From contig CM067298.1 in the NCBI GenBank assembly GCA_034231615.1, positions 32,928,127-32,992,126 on the forward strand: a stretch of 64,000 nucleotides of DNA. The letters are read 5' to 3'. Below are positions 34,022 to 46,700 of this stretch, one piece after another. Both the position numbers and the translations under genes were made by a program. This stretch comes from Meghimatium bilineatum. Its lineage: Eukaryota; Mollusca; Gastropoda; Stylommatophora; Philomycidae. The notes beneath the pieces were generated by a model. The model saw only the letters and a list, made by a program, of their open reading frames with translations. It was not told the origin of the DNA and made no database searches. Every line of letters starts with the position of its first letter. Position 1 is the stretch's first letter.

Positions 34022-34340
34022 TGTGCAGACTACAGAACAATCAGAGTTATGAGTCGTATAACAAAGAGAAATATTACGAGCATGCAAAACAAAATAAAAA
34101 ATAAGCGTAACATTGACAGAGAAGAACAATTTTGTTTTCATAAGTGGAACCAGGGGTAATTGTCTGGAACTAGCTTATGAGCAATAAATATTAAATGGTA
34201 GAGTCAAAGAATTGTTGCACAAATCAGAATGGTTCAAATAAGTCTCGAATCCAGTCAGCAATTTCGCTCTCCATGAAACAGTATTTACTAATAATTATGA
34301 CTTAGTCCATTGAAATAACAATCGGTCCTTTCCCAGAACA
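34022..34340 (+). mobile_element. RTE-type LINE fragment, RT N-terminal part
   Basis: Reads DYRTIRVMSRITKRNITSMQ and REEQFCF, homologous to the DCTEYRTISLMN segment at 1303, with many stops. Confidence 0.65.
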
Positions 34341-34446
34341 CATGCCTACCTGCTTATTTTTTTTAATTATTTCCTGCTTTGTGGAACCAGGAGGCACAAG
34401 AGAAATTTTACTGACCAACACATATTACCAACCAGTGAGACACCAC

Positions 34447-35870
34447 TTACAATAATGCACTAGAATGCTGAGGGTTGTAAATAGCAAAAAAAAGATGGCT
34501 TTAGCAAAAAATTAGAATTAGAAAACACCCTTTTTAAGGAACAGGTCAGCATTTGCTGCATACAAGAGACACACCTCAGCAAAGATATAGCCTTTAAAAT
34601 TACAGGTTATCAGTGCTTTAGAGCTGATCGAATAGACAGAGGAAAAGGAGGTATACTTACTCTAGTCAGAAATAATATCAGCGCACATCAAACTGAACTA
34701 TACATGGAAGGAGCAGAATACCAGGTTCTTCAGCTAAAGACCAAGAACACAAGACTTCCACCTACTAAATTATTATTGTCCAAATGACTAGTCCCTTTCC
34801 CTGGACACAATACCGTACTGAGGAAGACTGTTAGTATGTGGAGATTTTAATAGTCACTCATAAAGCTGGGGTTATGACCACATGGATAAAAGAGGAGAAG
34901 AACTTGAAATTTGTTCTATGGTGCACACATGAGAGCGCTGTGGTTGCCACAAAATTGCTTCAGAGAGACATGGGCATTTTGACCAAATGGTGTGTAAATA
35001 TCAATATAGAGAAGTCAGCCACAACCCGTTTTACACTATCACCAAAAAAAGAAAAGAAAAAAAAGGAAACATATGTAAATAAAACTGTCTTAAGGGTAGA
35101 TGACCACCCCACATATCTTGGTGTAACATTTGATGCCAAAATGACATGGAAACATCATATCAGCAACGCAGAAACAAAGACTAGAAGAAATATAGCATAC
35201 TAAGGAAACTGAGTGGGACAACTTGGGAAGCTAATGAAAGAATTCTAAAAAATGTATACCAACAAGCCATTCGACCACACTTAAAATATGGTTCTTCAGC
35301 ATGGAGTTCATCATCAAACACCACACTACAGAACTTGGATAGAGTACAGAAGCAAGCACTTAGAATCATTACAGGCGCAATGAGATCCACACCAATTGTA
35401 GAAATGCAGAATATTGAAGGGATGCAGCCATTGAAAGAGCGTAGGGATACTAAAATTATAATTCATGGAGAAGAGTTCCTTTCCCACCATAGTCACCTAA
35501 TGAAGGAAAGATTTCAGAATCTGTCACCAGGACGGCTTAAAAGAAGTAGCTTCATACACCAGGCCAAACGTCTACGTAGACAGGTATCGGATCTGCCAGA
35601 GGTAACAATACCACCGATATTTCAACCATAACACACCCCATGGGAAAAACGGACATGCCTACCAGTGACCATCCAAACAACAATAACAGCTGTGTATGGG
35701 GATGAACATCAGAATAATCCGCAGAAAATAGTAGCAGCTCTCAGCTTCCTCGATGACGCTTACTCAAGTGATCTATGGTCCAGAGTATACAGATGGATCA
35801 GCAAACAGGTGGGTCTGGCAAACAGGGTAATGTTTCGTTCTTTCCTCGTTTTATGTTGTGTTCTTGATAT
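34447..35870 (+). mobile_element. LINE-N copy with large internal deletion
   Basis: The 5' part matches the endonuclease (NAEG, CIQETHLSKDIAFKI-like, YYCPND, GYDHMDKRGEEL). It then jumps directly to RT residues after YADD (WCTHESAVVATKLLQRD, TYLGVTFDAKMTWKHHI), and continues through ALRIITGAMRSTPIVEMQ to the start of RNase H. About 500 codons are missing, and stops are present. Confidence 0.9.
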
Positions 35871-36148
35871 ATGCCATTTGGTCGAATGTATATTTGTGTG
35901 TTTTCATGTGTGTTTCCAGTGATTAGTAATACTTTTTTAGTTTGATTCCACGTCTCTCCTGTGGGATTACAGTTTTTGCTGCAATTGTTACATAGGCATA
36001 TGACCTATTATCGATTTCATCCAACACATAAACATAGCCTATATCTACTCTATTATCTTTTCTCTGCTTTTTTGCTGTAAGAGAAATCAGCATTATGGCA
36101 CACTTATTTTGCACACTTAAACATAGGGCCTATATATCAAGGGACATA
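35871..36148. other. No gene recognised
   Basis: Nothing identifiable. Confidence 0.5.
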
Positions 36149-37165
36149 TTATTTCCAGAACGTTGTCTTCACCGTGGAAACTCTGAACGCCCCTCTGTCT
36201 CTGGCAAGCAGTAATGCATTGGCCAGAGACATGTACATACATTTTTCGACGTCGTTGGTCCATCGTCGTCTTGGTCTTCCTTTGTATCGTTCGCATGGCA
36301 CTCTGCCATCTAGAATCAGCCTTTCGATACCATCATGTCGCATTAAGCGTCCAAAATGCAGTAGCTTCCTTCTTGTGTTTGTACTTAGAAGTCACTTTTC
36401 ATTTAGTTTCAATAATTTCAACTCCGGAACATATACTTCAGGACTGCCTAACATACAAAGAGCAGAGACAGCAGACCTGACCAGAAGATACAGACTTGAG
36501 GCAAAAGCTCCAGGGCAGCCGCTCTGACCTGGAGAAGACGGAGGACTTCGACCTGACGACAGGTTTGAATATATAACATGACCATAGATGCTGAAAGCAG
36601 AAGAAGTAATTTCAAAATTTCAATGTTCTTTTTATCTGTCCATGATATTCTTAGGGTTTTTCTGTAGGGCTTCATTTCAAATGAATTTATTCTTTTGGAT
36701 ATTGTCTTGTTTAAGGTCCAAATCTCGCATCCATATGTTGCCACTGATAAACACACGATCTTAAAAATTAGTGTTGTTATTACTACTTTTCCACTGCTTT
36801 CTCATTTGTGTTAATTTGCGTGTTGCAATAACGAGTCCTCTCCTAATCTCGACTGAACAATCTCCGGAACTGTTTATATGTGCTCCTATGTATTTGAATT
36901 TGTTTACACGTTCTAGTTCTATATTGTCTATGTTGATTATTGGTTTAAATTTGGATAACTCTTTGTTTTGTTTTGTCAAAATTTTTGTTTTCTGTGCATT
37001 TAGATATAGGCCCTATTATATTTGGGATCTCGCCGTATTTCTTTGTTGTTGTGATTAGCTGTTTCAGTCGTTCAGGATGTGTTGTAATGAGGACTGTGTC
37101 GTCTAAATATTTTTTTCAGGAATATTGTATCCACCGATATTTTATGGATGAACTTCATTTCCTAC
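36149..37165 (-). mobile_element. RTE-type LINE remnant ending just upstream of coilin
   Basis: The minus strand reads LDDTVLITTHPERLKQLI, ERVNKFKYIGAHINSSGDCS, YGCEIWTLNKTI, then GRPRRRWTNDVEK near 36250. A plus-strand LINE-C tail (36415-36605) interrupts it. Its upstream edge lies within about 80 bp of the coilin start codon. Confidence 0.8.
36415..36605 (+). mobile_element. LINE-C-like 3' tail nested in the RTE remnant
   Basis: Reads TPEHILQDCLTYKEQRQQT, LRQKLQGSRSDLEKTEDF and TGLNI, and ends GCTGAAAGCAGAAGAAG. A 5'-truncated insertion, as expected for LINEs. Confidence 0.75.
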
Positions 37166-37246
37166 TTAGACATAACCAGAATTAATGAATGTAAAATTTC
37201 GCCGTTCCAAAAGTTCCAGTTCATATTTTTATTATTAACTAATAAA

Positions 37247-37785
37247 ATGGCTGCCCCCTATGAGCATGGAAGTGCTCGAATTAAAATTCAAGTTGTTGCC
37301 ACACTTTCTCCTCAAAATGTTCCAGTACACGTTGACTCATTTTGGATTCTGGTCAAATTCTCTGAGATAAAAACAATTTGTGATGTAGAAGAAAAAATCC
37401 TTTATAGTTTAAATTATATGGCAACAAAGTGTCCAATCGAGCTAGTGGTACACGACTATCCGATAACTCCAAGTTGGACTTACATACCAGTTTCGCAGTC
37501 TTCATTCCAGAATACGATCTTTCTACCTCAAAGCAATGTCTTTGCTAATACGACAATGCAAAATCTAACAGTATTATTGAAACCATATACTGGTCACATA
37601 CAAGGAAATAAAGAAACTAAACTCCCTAAGCCAATATTGATGAGTTACGACATCACACAATACTTGCCCAAGTCAATCAAATTAGTTTTCAAGAAACAGT
37701 TTGTCTTCATGCAGGATTCTGTTCTTCTTGGTGATTCAAGATCTGAAATTTTGAGGGATGGGGATGTGGTTATTATCAGTGCAGT
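37247..37785 (+). CDS. coil: Coilin exon 1
   Basis: Starts MAAPYEHGSARIKIQVV and ends at GCAGT|GTAGGT. The frame would hit TAG two bases later, so this donor is required. The split Val codon is completed by exon 2. It encodes the whole N-terminal domain. Confidence 0.9.
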
Positions 37786-40700
37786 GTAGGTACAATTTAT
37801 AATTATATATTAAAATAAAAATAAAAGTATCAAAAGGTTACCCCTTCTGTGTACTGACTAAGTGAAAGTCAGTCTTAGTACTTGGGCATCTGCGATTCAC
37901 ATGTACTGAACTGTGTACAAAAAAATTTTGCAGCTAGTTTTCTTAATTTTTTTTAACCATTTGAAAATTCCACAAATGTGAGCAACATAAACGTCTCGTC
38001 TTTGTGAACATAAAAATGTAGGCCTATACTTATAGTTTGTGTAATTTATAATATTACTGAAAATAATTAAAATAATTCAGAAATTATCAGCTCAGTCACA
38101 TTTTGTGGTCATAAGTTTAATTTGTATTTTCGGCTGAAGTACATTATAGTTCTCCGCTGTGACCTTTGCTCTAGTGTCGAGGTGTTACCTGACCTTTGTT
38201 GTGTGATTTGGCAAACTTACGGGTAAGTACTTAGAGTGAGGTTAGGATTAGAAGTAATATTTCTAATGTGTGCGTGCACCTCGCTCCGTGTATAGCGGGC
38301 AGAAATACTGATCGCTCACCACAAATAATAGGAAATTGTAAAAAATGTGTAAATTGGAAAACAAACAGATTATGCATAAGTTAGTCTGTGTCTAGAGTTG
38401 AACTGCGTGATTGTCGGGATGGGACATCACGGCAGCCATTATTTTGATTGGTGTTACACGGGAATCCATGACGTTGGATCGTTAAAGTTGTCAACAGTGT
38501 GCTATTTATAGCACAGCAGAGAACTATTCTGTACTTTCACCGTATTTTCCTATATTTTTCATGTAAATTATTTTGATGCCAAATTAATTTGAGAAAATAT
38601 AACTTTTCATCAGTATGAATGAATGTACACAGACTTGATTGAGGTATCATTGAATTCCAGTTTTCAATGGCTATGTAAATTTTAAAATTACCAGGTATGT
38701 TGTACTATTTAGACAATTTTGTCCAAGTATCTATGTATGGGGATTCTCCTTTCATCTGTGATGTTAATTGCAGTTAATCTAATTTGGTTGTATAAAAAAT
38801 AACAGTATTTTACCAATACATTAATGGAGGCTAACAATACTATAGGAGATAAGTAGTAAGTAGGCCTACACATATGAGTAACTGTTTTATAGAAGTCTAG
38901 ACCTATTCACTAGGTTATCCATGTTTTTATAAGAAAATGATAAACTTATATCAGGCATGTGCTTAGAATGAATGAAAAAACAAGCATTGAAATAGGTGCC
39001 AGATGGCAAGAAAAAGAGAGGAAGAGAAAGAAAAATTCTTTGCAGAACAACCATCACTGAGAGTATTACTATGCTAGTATGATGAGTACTCGCATGCAGT
39101 TGCATATGTGGATCTCATCAATGGCCCACAAGATAAATCACTCATGCAACAAAAAACCTTAGTAGATGACATGCCATTATATTTAGGCTCTTTTATGGAA
39201 GCCATGTTTCATGTCATCTATATAGTTATAGACCCCCTCTTAGTAGAAGGCTCCTTCAATAGGCATTTCATTAAAATGAAAGCGAAAACCTCATTGGATA
39301 TGAAATGATGCTAAAAAAAACCACCCCACTGCGCATAGGAAGTAATATCTAATCGCTCTCAATTCCTGGGGTTCTCAGTCAATCAATCATAGTACGAGTA
39401 CTATGGGTCTCAACAAAATGTAAGTACTAAAAAAAGTGGCAGCATATCGCTCAAACTACAGAACACTGGTTTCTACCCTTAGATAGATTCACTACTGATG
39501 AGACACATAGTGCTATTTTTATAAATAATGACATAGGCAAATTTTTGGAATGGATATAAGAGTAGGAAAGAACTGCATTCTTTCCGCAGTATGATTTGCA
39601 ATTTATCTAGAATATATAATGCTGGAGGCACTATAGGATCATCAAACATCAATAACTATTGGTGGCAGATAACATTGTAGCTTACATCATGCTGATGATA
39701 TCTATCTCTTGGCTGGTTTTGAATCTGAACTCGAGGAACTCACCTCAAAGTTGGAAGATGTTAGTCTGAAATATGGCATAGAAATTAAAAAATTAAAATT
39801 TAGAAGCAAGATATTGTTGACTAGTAATATCAATCAAGATCCCACAAACATTTGGTTAAATGGTCACAAACTGGAATAAGATACCACTTTCAAATATCTT
39901 GGGTCCCAAATGTGTGATGATAGATTCTTGATTAGAAACTAGCATCACAGCACATGGGACACTCCCATAAGTGTTCCACTCTCCGTTCCAGCAGCCATCT
40001 CAGTGTATGTAGACTCAGAGTCCTGGTCGGGTGTTGATTATGCGATCTTTGAGTTTTTCCAAAAAACATTTCCTTCCCTAGATACTCCCAATTCTGACAT
40101 TTTTTGTATGTGTACGTTCTCAGCCTCTTTAATCTCATCTTCATTTTGCAATGAATTTATGACTGCCTTAATAAAGTCTGCTTTATATCTTCTCAGCATT
40201 GTGCAATCTATTGCTGCATTGCCTGCCAATAAGTCGGCTCTCTCATTTCCTTTGACCCCAGCATGACCAGGGCAGTATATCCATGTAATTCTCTGGACAA
40301 TTTAGTTATTCAATAAATCAAACCATTCCTTTCTGAGCATGCATTTTTCTATCTTGAGAACATGCTTTGAGAATCTGTGAGTATTACGGAATGTGTTGAT
40401 GCATCATTTATCAGCCAGTTCAGTGCTGCTGTAACTCTCTCTATCTACATCCTCATGTTCGAAATGACAGTGGAGTATGCAGATGATTTCTCAACTAAGT
40501 TCATATCATTTCTGTAGGCGACAAAACCCAACCACTTTTATTTGTATGTCAGTTAACTGAGCTGTCTGTGTATATAATTATGTCTTGTGGTTTCGAGTGT
40601 AGCTAGGCGAGCTCATGCAATGTAACCTGGGCCCTTGACACCAGTCCATTTCTGACACGCTTTATGTAGTTGTATTATTATGTTGGTCAGTGATTTTTTT

Positions 40701-43700
40701 CTAAGTACACATTCACTGCCCTTTCATATTTATTATAATTCACATACTCTTTGCGGTGTTTCTTCAGCCTCTACCATCCATGATCTGCTGTGCTTGATTC
40801 GTTTTTCCTTTGACTCATCTAGATGTTGGTGTAATGGGTGATGATTGTATTCTGTTACTTTAAGGTCCTACCTAACCTGCGCTAACTGATGATGCACTCT
40901 AATACTGGGGAGATCAAGCAAACATCTCATAGCAAAGATGGGTGTATCCCTAGTACACCCTAATATCGCTCTCATTTTGGATTTTTTCCCAATCTATCGA
41001 CTTGTGTCTGTGATAGTGTTATTAGGCCAAGGCCATAATCTATGATAGATAGCACCATCACTTATAGAAGCAGAAATAGTACCCATTGCTGTATGTCAAG
41101 GATCGCCATAACCATGATAGCATTGATTTCTCATTTAGCCTTCTTAATCATATTTGTGGTGTGTTTTGAATGAGACTTCTATCAAAGGTTGTCCAAAGAT
41201 ATTTAAGATCATGTTCTATTTCAATGGAGGAGCCAAGGCAACTGGCAGTGTGTTATTGACCAGATTATTATTTAAGGAGAACCAGACGACCTTTTCTTTT
41301 AAGGGATTGATTACAGCGTTTTATGTATGTTCTGCACCATATCAACAATTGATTGAGTCTAATCTGTACACTTTCAGTGCTATGTGTTCTGTTCCTGCCC
41401 ATGTTGTATAGTAGGACATTATCAGCGTATGTTAGAACTCTACAATGGCTTGAATTTTGCAATTGAGAAATTTTTAAGGAATACACATTAAACAGCACTG
41501 GGGACAAAGGAGATCCTTGTGGCAGACTGGGTGCTATTGTTATGATCTAAGACGTCCAGGATCTGTACATCAGTGACTTTTCTACAAATTAGCACATTAC
41601 TGTCCAACATATCCAGGGCTCCCTTAACATGTCAACAAGATGAGTGTAACTGACCCTATTGTATGCATCTTCTAGGACTGTCACTGCGACTACAGTGCGA
41701 AACATAAAAAAAATGCTCACGCATCACTCTTCAATGGCTACCCTCCCATTGTGGCATCACTGGAAATGAGAGAACTAATGCCCTGACAAAAGCAGGAGGT
41801 AAAACGGAACAATTTAGCTTTCCTCTGCTATACAGTGAGGGAGGCCAAAACACTAATCCACAATCTATATACATCACAGTGGAAGAAAGATATGGATATT
41901 GATTTGAAACCAGACCCTATACACCAACTTCATAGACAACAACAGACCATCATCTTTCGACTTAGAATTGGCTACTACAGGCTACAGAGTTACCCGTACC
42001 GGATCAGGGTGGCATACACAAATGAATGTCCATGCGGAACAGGCATACTAACCCCTGAACACATACCCCAAGACTGTCCAGAATACAAAGAACTGTGAGA
42101 CAAGACTTGGTTACAATGGACCGAACTGAGGCAAAAACTTTTGGAACTTCATCCTGGCCTGAAGATCTAGCAAGATCAAAAGATTCCTGAACGCAGAAGA
42201 AGAAGAAGGACTTGCACAGCGTTTGCTGATGATAACCTGCACTCTTAACTCATAGACTATAGTTGTTTTCCCAGGTTGTTTTATGTCCCTAAGATATTCC
42301 ATATTGTCGTTAAATGTGTATGGTATTAAGTTAAATGTAGTATATTTTGTTTTTAGATATAAATTGTTACTCCTTTCCATGTACTCAAAAGTGCACAGAC
42401 TTGTCAGCTATGTATATTTTGCAGATGTGGTTTCTTCACTGTGAAACATGATGATCCTTTCAAGAGTCCTAGATGTAAGACAGATTGTGCAGTTGGAGAT
42501 TCATCAGAAGCTGAAGTGGAGTCCAATCCAAGTGTTGCTCTTGAAGATGCAGAAATTCTGTTTTGTGATACAGATGAAGAAAGTAGTAAAGATTTGGAGA
42601 GGAAGCTGTCATCAGATATTAAAATAAAAGTGGACAAAATTTTGCAAAGCCTGGCAAATTTAAAACAATTTTCCAATAGTAATGAAAAGAAGTGTAACAT
42701 TCTGAACAAGAAGTCAAAAAAACGAAAGGTCAGCCAAGAGGATAGTGGAGCAGAGGTCAATAGCAGTTTTATTACAGAGACAAATAGGAGTAATGCTGTG
42801 AAAAAGAAGAAAAAGAAGAAATCTGCTTGTGAACAAGATACAAATAATACTGTCATCTCTGATGCTAGCAACTCAGATGTTTTAGTTAGCAGAAGTAGAA
42901 GGAAGAGTAAAAAGAAGTCATCTGAAGTTGATAGTCTTAAGCCAATGGATACAAGTGATGCATGTGAAACACATGATCTGATCCAAATAGAACAAACTGT
43001 CATAGATTCTAGTGCAAGGGAGGAAAATAAGATCATAGATTGCCCAGTAGGAGATGCAGATCCCATTGAACCAGTCTTATCTGGGAATGTTAGCAGCAAA
43101 AAAAAGTTCCATAAACAATTTTTTGGGATATCAAGTCTACTGACTGCTCTGAGAAGTGAACAAACCACTGAGTCATTGGAAGATAAACAAGAGACTCCTG
43201 TGATAAACACAAAATCGGAGCAGCAAAATAATGATAATGAAACTTTTATGCCTGAAAGTCCTACACTAAACCTTTCCATTCCAGTTCAGACCATAGGTTC
43301 ATCACAGGCTATTCCTAAAAGAAAGAGAGTTCGTAAAAGAAAAAACAAAAAATCAAACTTAGACAAAAGTGCTAGTATTGCAGAAAAACCTGAATGCTTA
43401 GAAAGAGACTATACTCTTAAACTTCCTGACCACCTTATGCCACAGAACAGTAGAGTGACATTTACTTGTGACTCAGATGATGCTGCAGAGATTGATGAAA
43501 CAATTGTTTTTGCTCAGTCTACTCCAGTTCATGACCAGCATGAGAATTCTCACACTAAAAAGAATGTCACAGCAAGTTTTGTTAAAAGTCCACCTCCACA
43601 AGAAGTGCAACATACATCTGTAATAAACATTACAGGTGAAACAAATGTAGCTGAAATATCCTTCAACAAGGCAGGTGTTTCCATTGATCCGGCTGAAAAA

Positions 43701-46700
43701 TTTAAGACTCTTTTAAACCAGTGTGGCAGAATAGGTAGGAAGTTTGAGACCAGCAGTTCTGAAGGGGGTGGACATGCCATAATTCGAAGTTCACGTCAGA
43801 AAAGAAACAAGAACAGAGCTAACATATCTGATGCTGTAGATCCTGAGGGAGATGTTTTGACTAATGTATCCATCATAATGCAGGTAAAACAACTTCTTAT
43901 ATATACCATTGTAACATATAAAGCATGTTTAAGTCTATAATTTAGAGGTAGAAAAAATTCAATTTATGAGTTATGAAACTGGATGAAAAGTCTTGTTGAA
44001 ATTGTTGCTTAGTAAAACATTTTATAAAATTTGTACAGGGTGTAAATCTTGTTGAAATTGTTCTTCTTCTGCGTTCTTCTTCTTCTTCAACATTCATTCT
44101 CAAACTCCTGCTGGATCTCCCTTGTAGCAGAACCATGGTCTTACTAGATTTCCAGCATGGTATACTCCAGAGAATGGAAATATGTTGTGTCGCCGTTTTA
44201 TTTGCACGAATGGCCTGACACATCCGTCTTCGACAGATTCTTCTGTGTTCAGCATCTGTGGTCATGTCATATTGTCAGGCCTGTTTTCAGGGCGAAGTCC
44301 ACTGTCTTCTTCAGGTCCGAAGAGAACTTCATCTTTACACATCTTATCGAAGGCCTTGCTCAAGTCCATAAAAGTTGCCAGCACATTTTCCTTCTTTTGA
44401 AAATCATTTTCGATTTCCTGTGCTGGTCTGGCAGTGCTTCGATTTTTCCTATAGGCTGACTGTGTCTTCGTGAGTTTTTGGCTTTTCCCTAGGTATTTTA
44501 TTAGTACTAGTGTAGAGTTGACCATTGCTTTTCCTATGCAACTCAAGAAGCTGACTGTTCGGTAGCTTGACATGTTGGTTTTTTTTGACCGATTGGGATG
44601 ATGACAGCTTTACACCACAAGTCTGAAATTTTACTAGTTCTCCATGATTGGTTCAAGATGTTAAGGAGCTTGTTTCTGCTGATTGGCCCTAGGTTCCTGA
44701 TCATATTGGTTATGCCATCTTTTCCTGGGGCCTTTTTGATTTTTAGTTTCCTATTACAGCCATTTAGTTCTGCGATGGTCTTCATGCATGGCTCTGGATT
44801 TTTTATTTTAATTTCCTTTTTGTCTTCTTTGATACATGTATGAGAGAGTGTTGTTGTGCTTTCTTCCTTATAGAAGTCAAATAAAATGTTTGCTGTCATT
44901 TTTCCTGTGTGGAATCTCCCCACTTCTTTGAGTTGAAATTGTAACTAGATTATAACTATTTAAAAAAAAAAAAACATGTAACTGGGTGTAAAATCTTGGA
45001 ATTGTTACAAGATGAAATATTTTGTTTAAAGTATTAACTGGGTGTAAATCTTGTTGAAATAACTTTGTTAGTATTTAATGATATTTGTAAAGTTGAATTT
45101 GTATTGCCTGTAATGACATATAATACATAATTTAGAAGAAACAGTCTTCAATTCAGGCTATATAAAATATAAGCAATAAATTTGGGTGAATTACTATATA
45201 TTATTGCTGTATTTTTTTGTGGGCAGCAAAGTTCGACAACTGAGGCTAAAGGATCAACCTCAAACAGTTGTATACAGCCAATATCAACAGGTGCCAGAGA
45301 AAGCTTTAACAATCTATCATCTCAGTCAGGCAACACAAAAATGTCTTCAGCTCGCTTGATCCCCGAAATACAAGAATATAAATATGTTGGGCCAAATGTG
45401 GAAATTAGTCCTCTTTACATGAATTATGTTAGCTGTAAAGAGCTGCAAGGTTTACCCATGAAGAATGACATAATTGCATACAAGGTAAATATTTCCTTTT
45501 TTAGTAATTATTGCCTGTTTTTATTCAAATTATTTTGTAACTTTATGTGATGGATCATATTTTGCAACCATATAGATTTTCATACAGAGTTTTTTGGCTG
45601 TCAAATCTCAATTATACCTGGCCCCAGCTTCAATTCCCTCTTTCTGGAAATGTGTTCTCATTTGTGGCTTCTAACTCTGCTTTTGTCCTCATGTTGTTTT
45701 CCACATATGCAATATTCGGTTTGTATGTATGGTCTGTGTTCACTTTTTTCATCTTTTGCATTGGACTTTCATTTCTATTTCTTCTTCAGCGTTCATTCTC
45801 AAACTCCCACTGGACCTCTCTTGTAGCAGGACAATGCTCCTACTAGATATCCAGCAGGATGTAGTTCAGAGAATGAATATGTGATGTGTCGCCAATATAT
45901 TTATGCCAATGGCCCAACACATCAGTCTTCAGCAAAGGACTTTCACTTGATCTGATTTATCACTGTAACAGGTGATTTTTCATCACTTTTTTAAATCTTT
46001 TGAACCCTCAGTGGACTTAAAAATGCTGAATTTGGTCCACCAACAAGAAAAGGTTACCAACCACTTCTCTTCAGCAACTACATACTTTTGCAAACGTGCA
46101 TACAGCTGCTGGAAACATTTGTGGGACCCATTTTTGACATTTCTCTCAGCTGTCTTGTCACATTGGTGATAACATCATCTGCATCCTTGAATTGTAACCT
46201 TTCAGTTCTGATTTCAGTCAAGGGAACAAGAAAAATCAGCCGGTGCAAGGTTAGGAGAAAATGGGGGCTGTTTCAAGGTAATCACATTGTGCTTTGCGAG
46301 GTACTTCTTTACTGTACGGATCAGTGTGTCTGCGCATTGTCATGTAGTATAATCCAACTGTTTATTCTCCATTTTTCTGGTCGTTTTCTTCATTACGGTA
46401 TCACCATATTCTTTATTAAGCAATGTTAGTGTCTCTGAGAGTGTCTTCTCAAGCAAAATACAAAATTTGACATTTGTATGTTGTTCAATCAAGGACATTT
46501 TTAACTCCAAGGATGCAACTAGCACAACACACAAACAAGCATGTGTATGTTCTCTTCAAGAGTGTACGTGAAGGTCACATCTGCCATGTCCTTTTATCAA
46601 GTCCATTACCAACTTCTAAACATATAATCTCCATAATATAATCTTTCATTCAAACTCTAGTCAACTATTCCATGAACTTTTTGAAGCTATCTCATATATA

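Noticed and set aside
42404..43279. A 291-codon minus-strand open frame opposite coilin exon 2.
   Set aside because: It is Ser/Phe/Leu-rich with no recognisable domain, as expected for the antisense of a Lys/Glu/Ser-rich coding exon.
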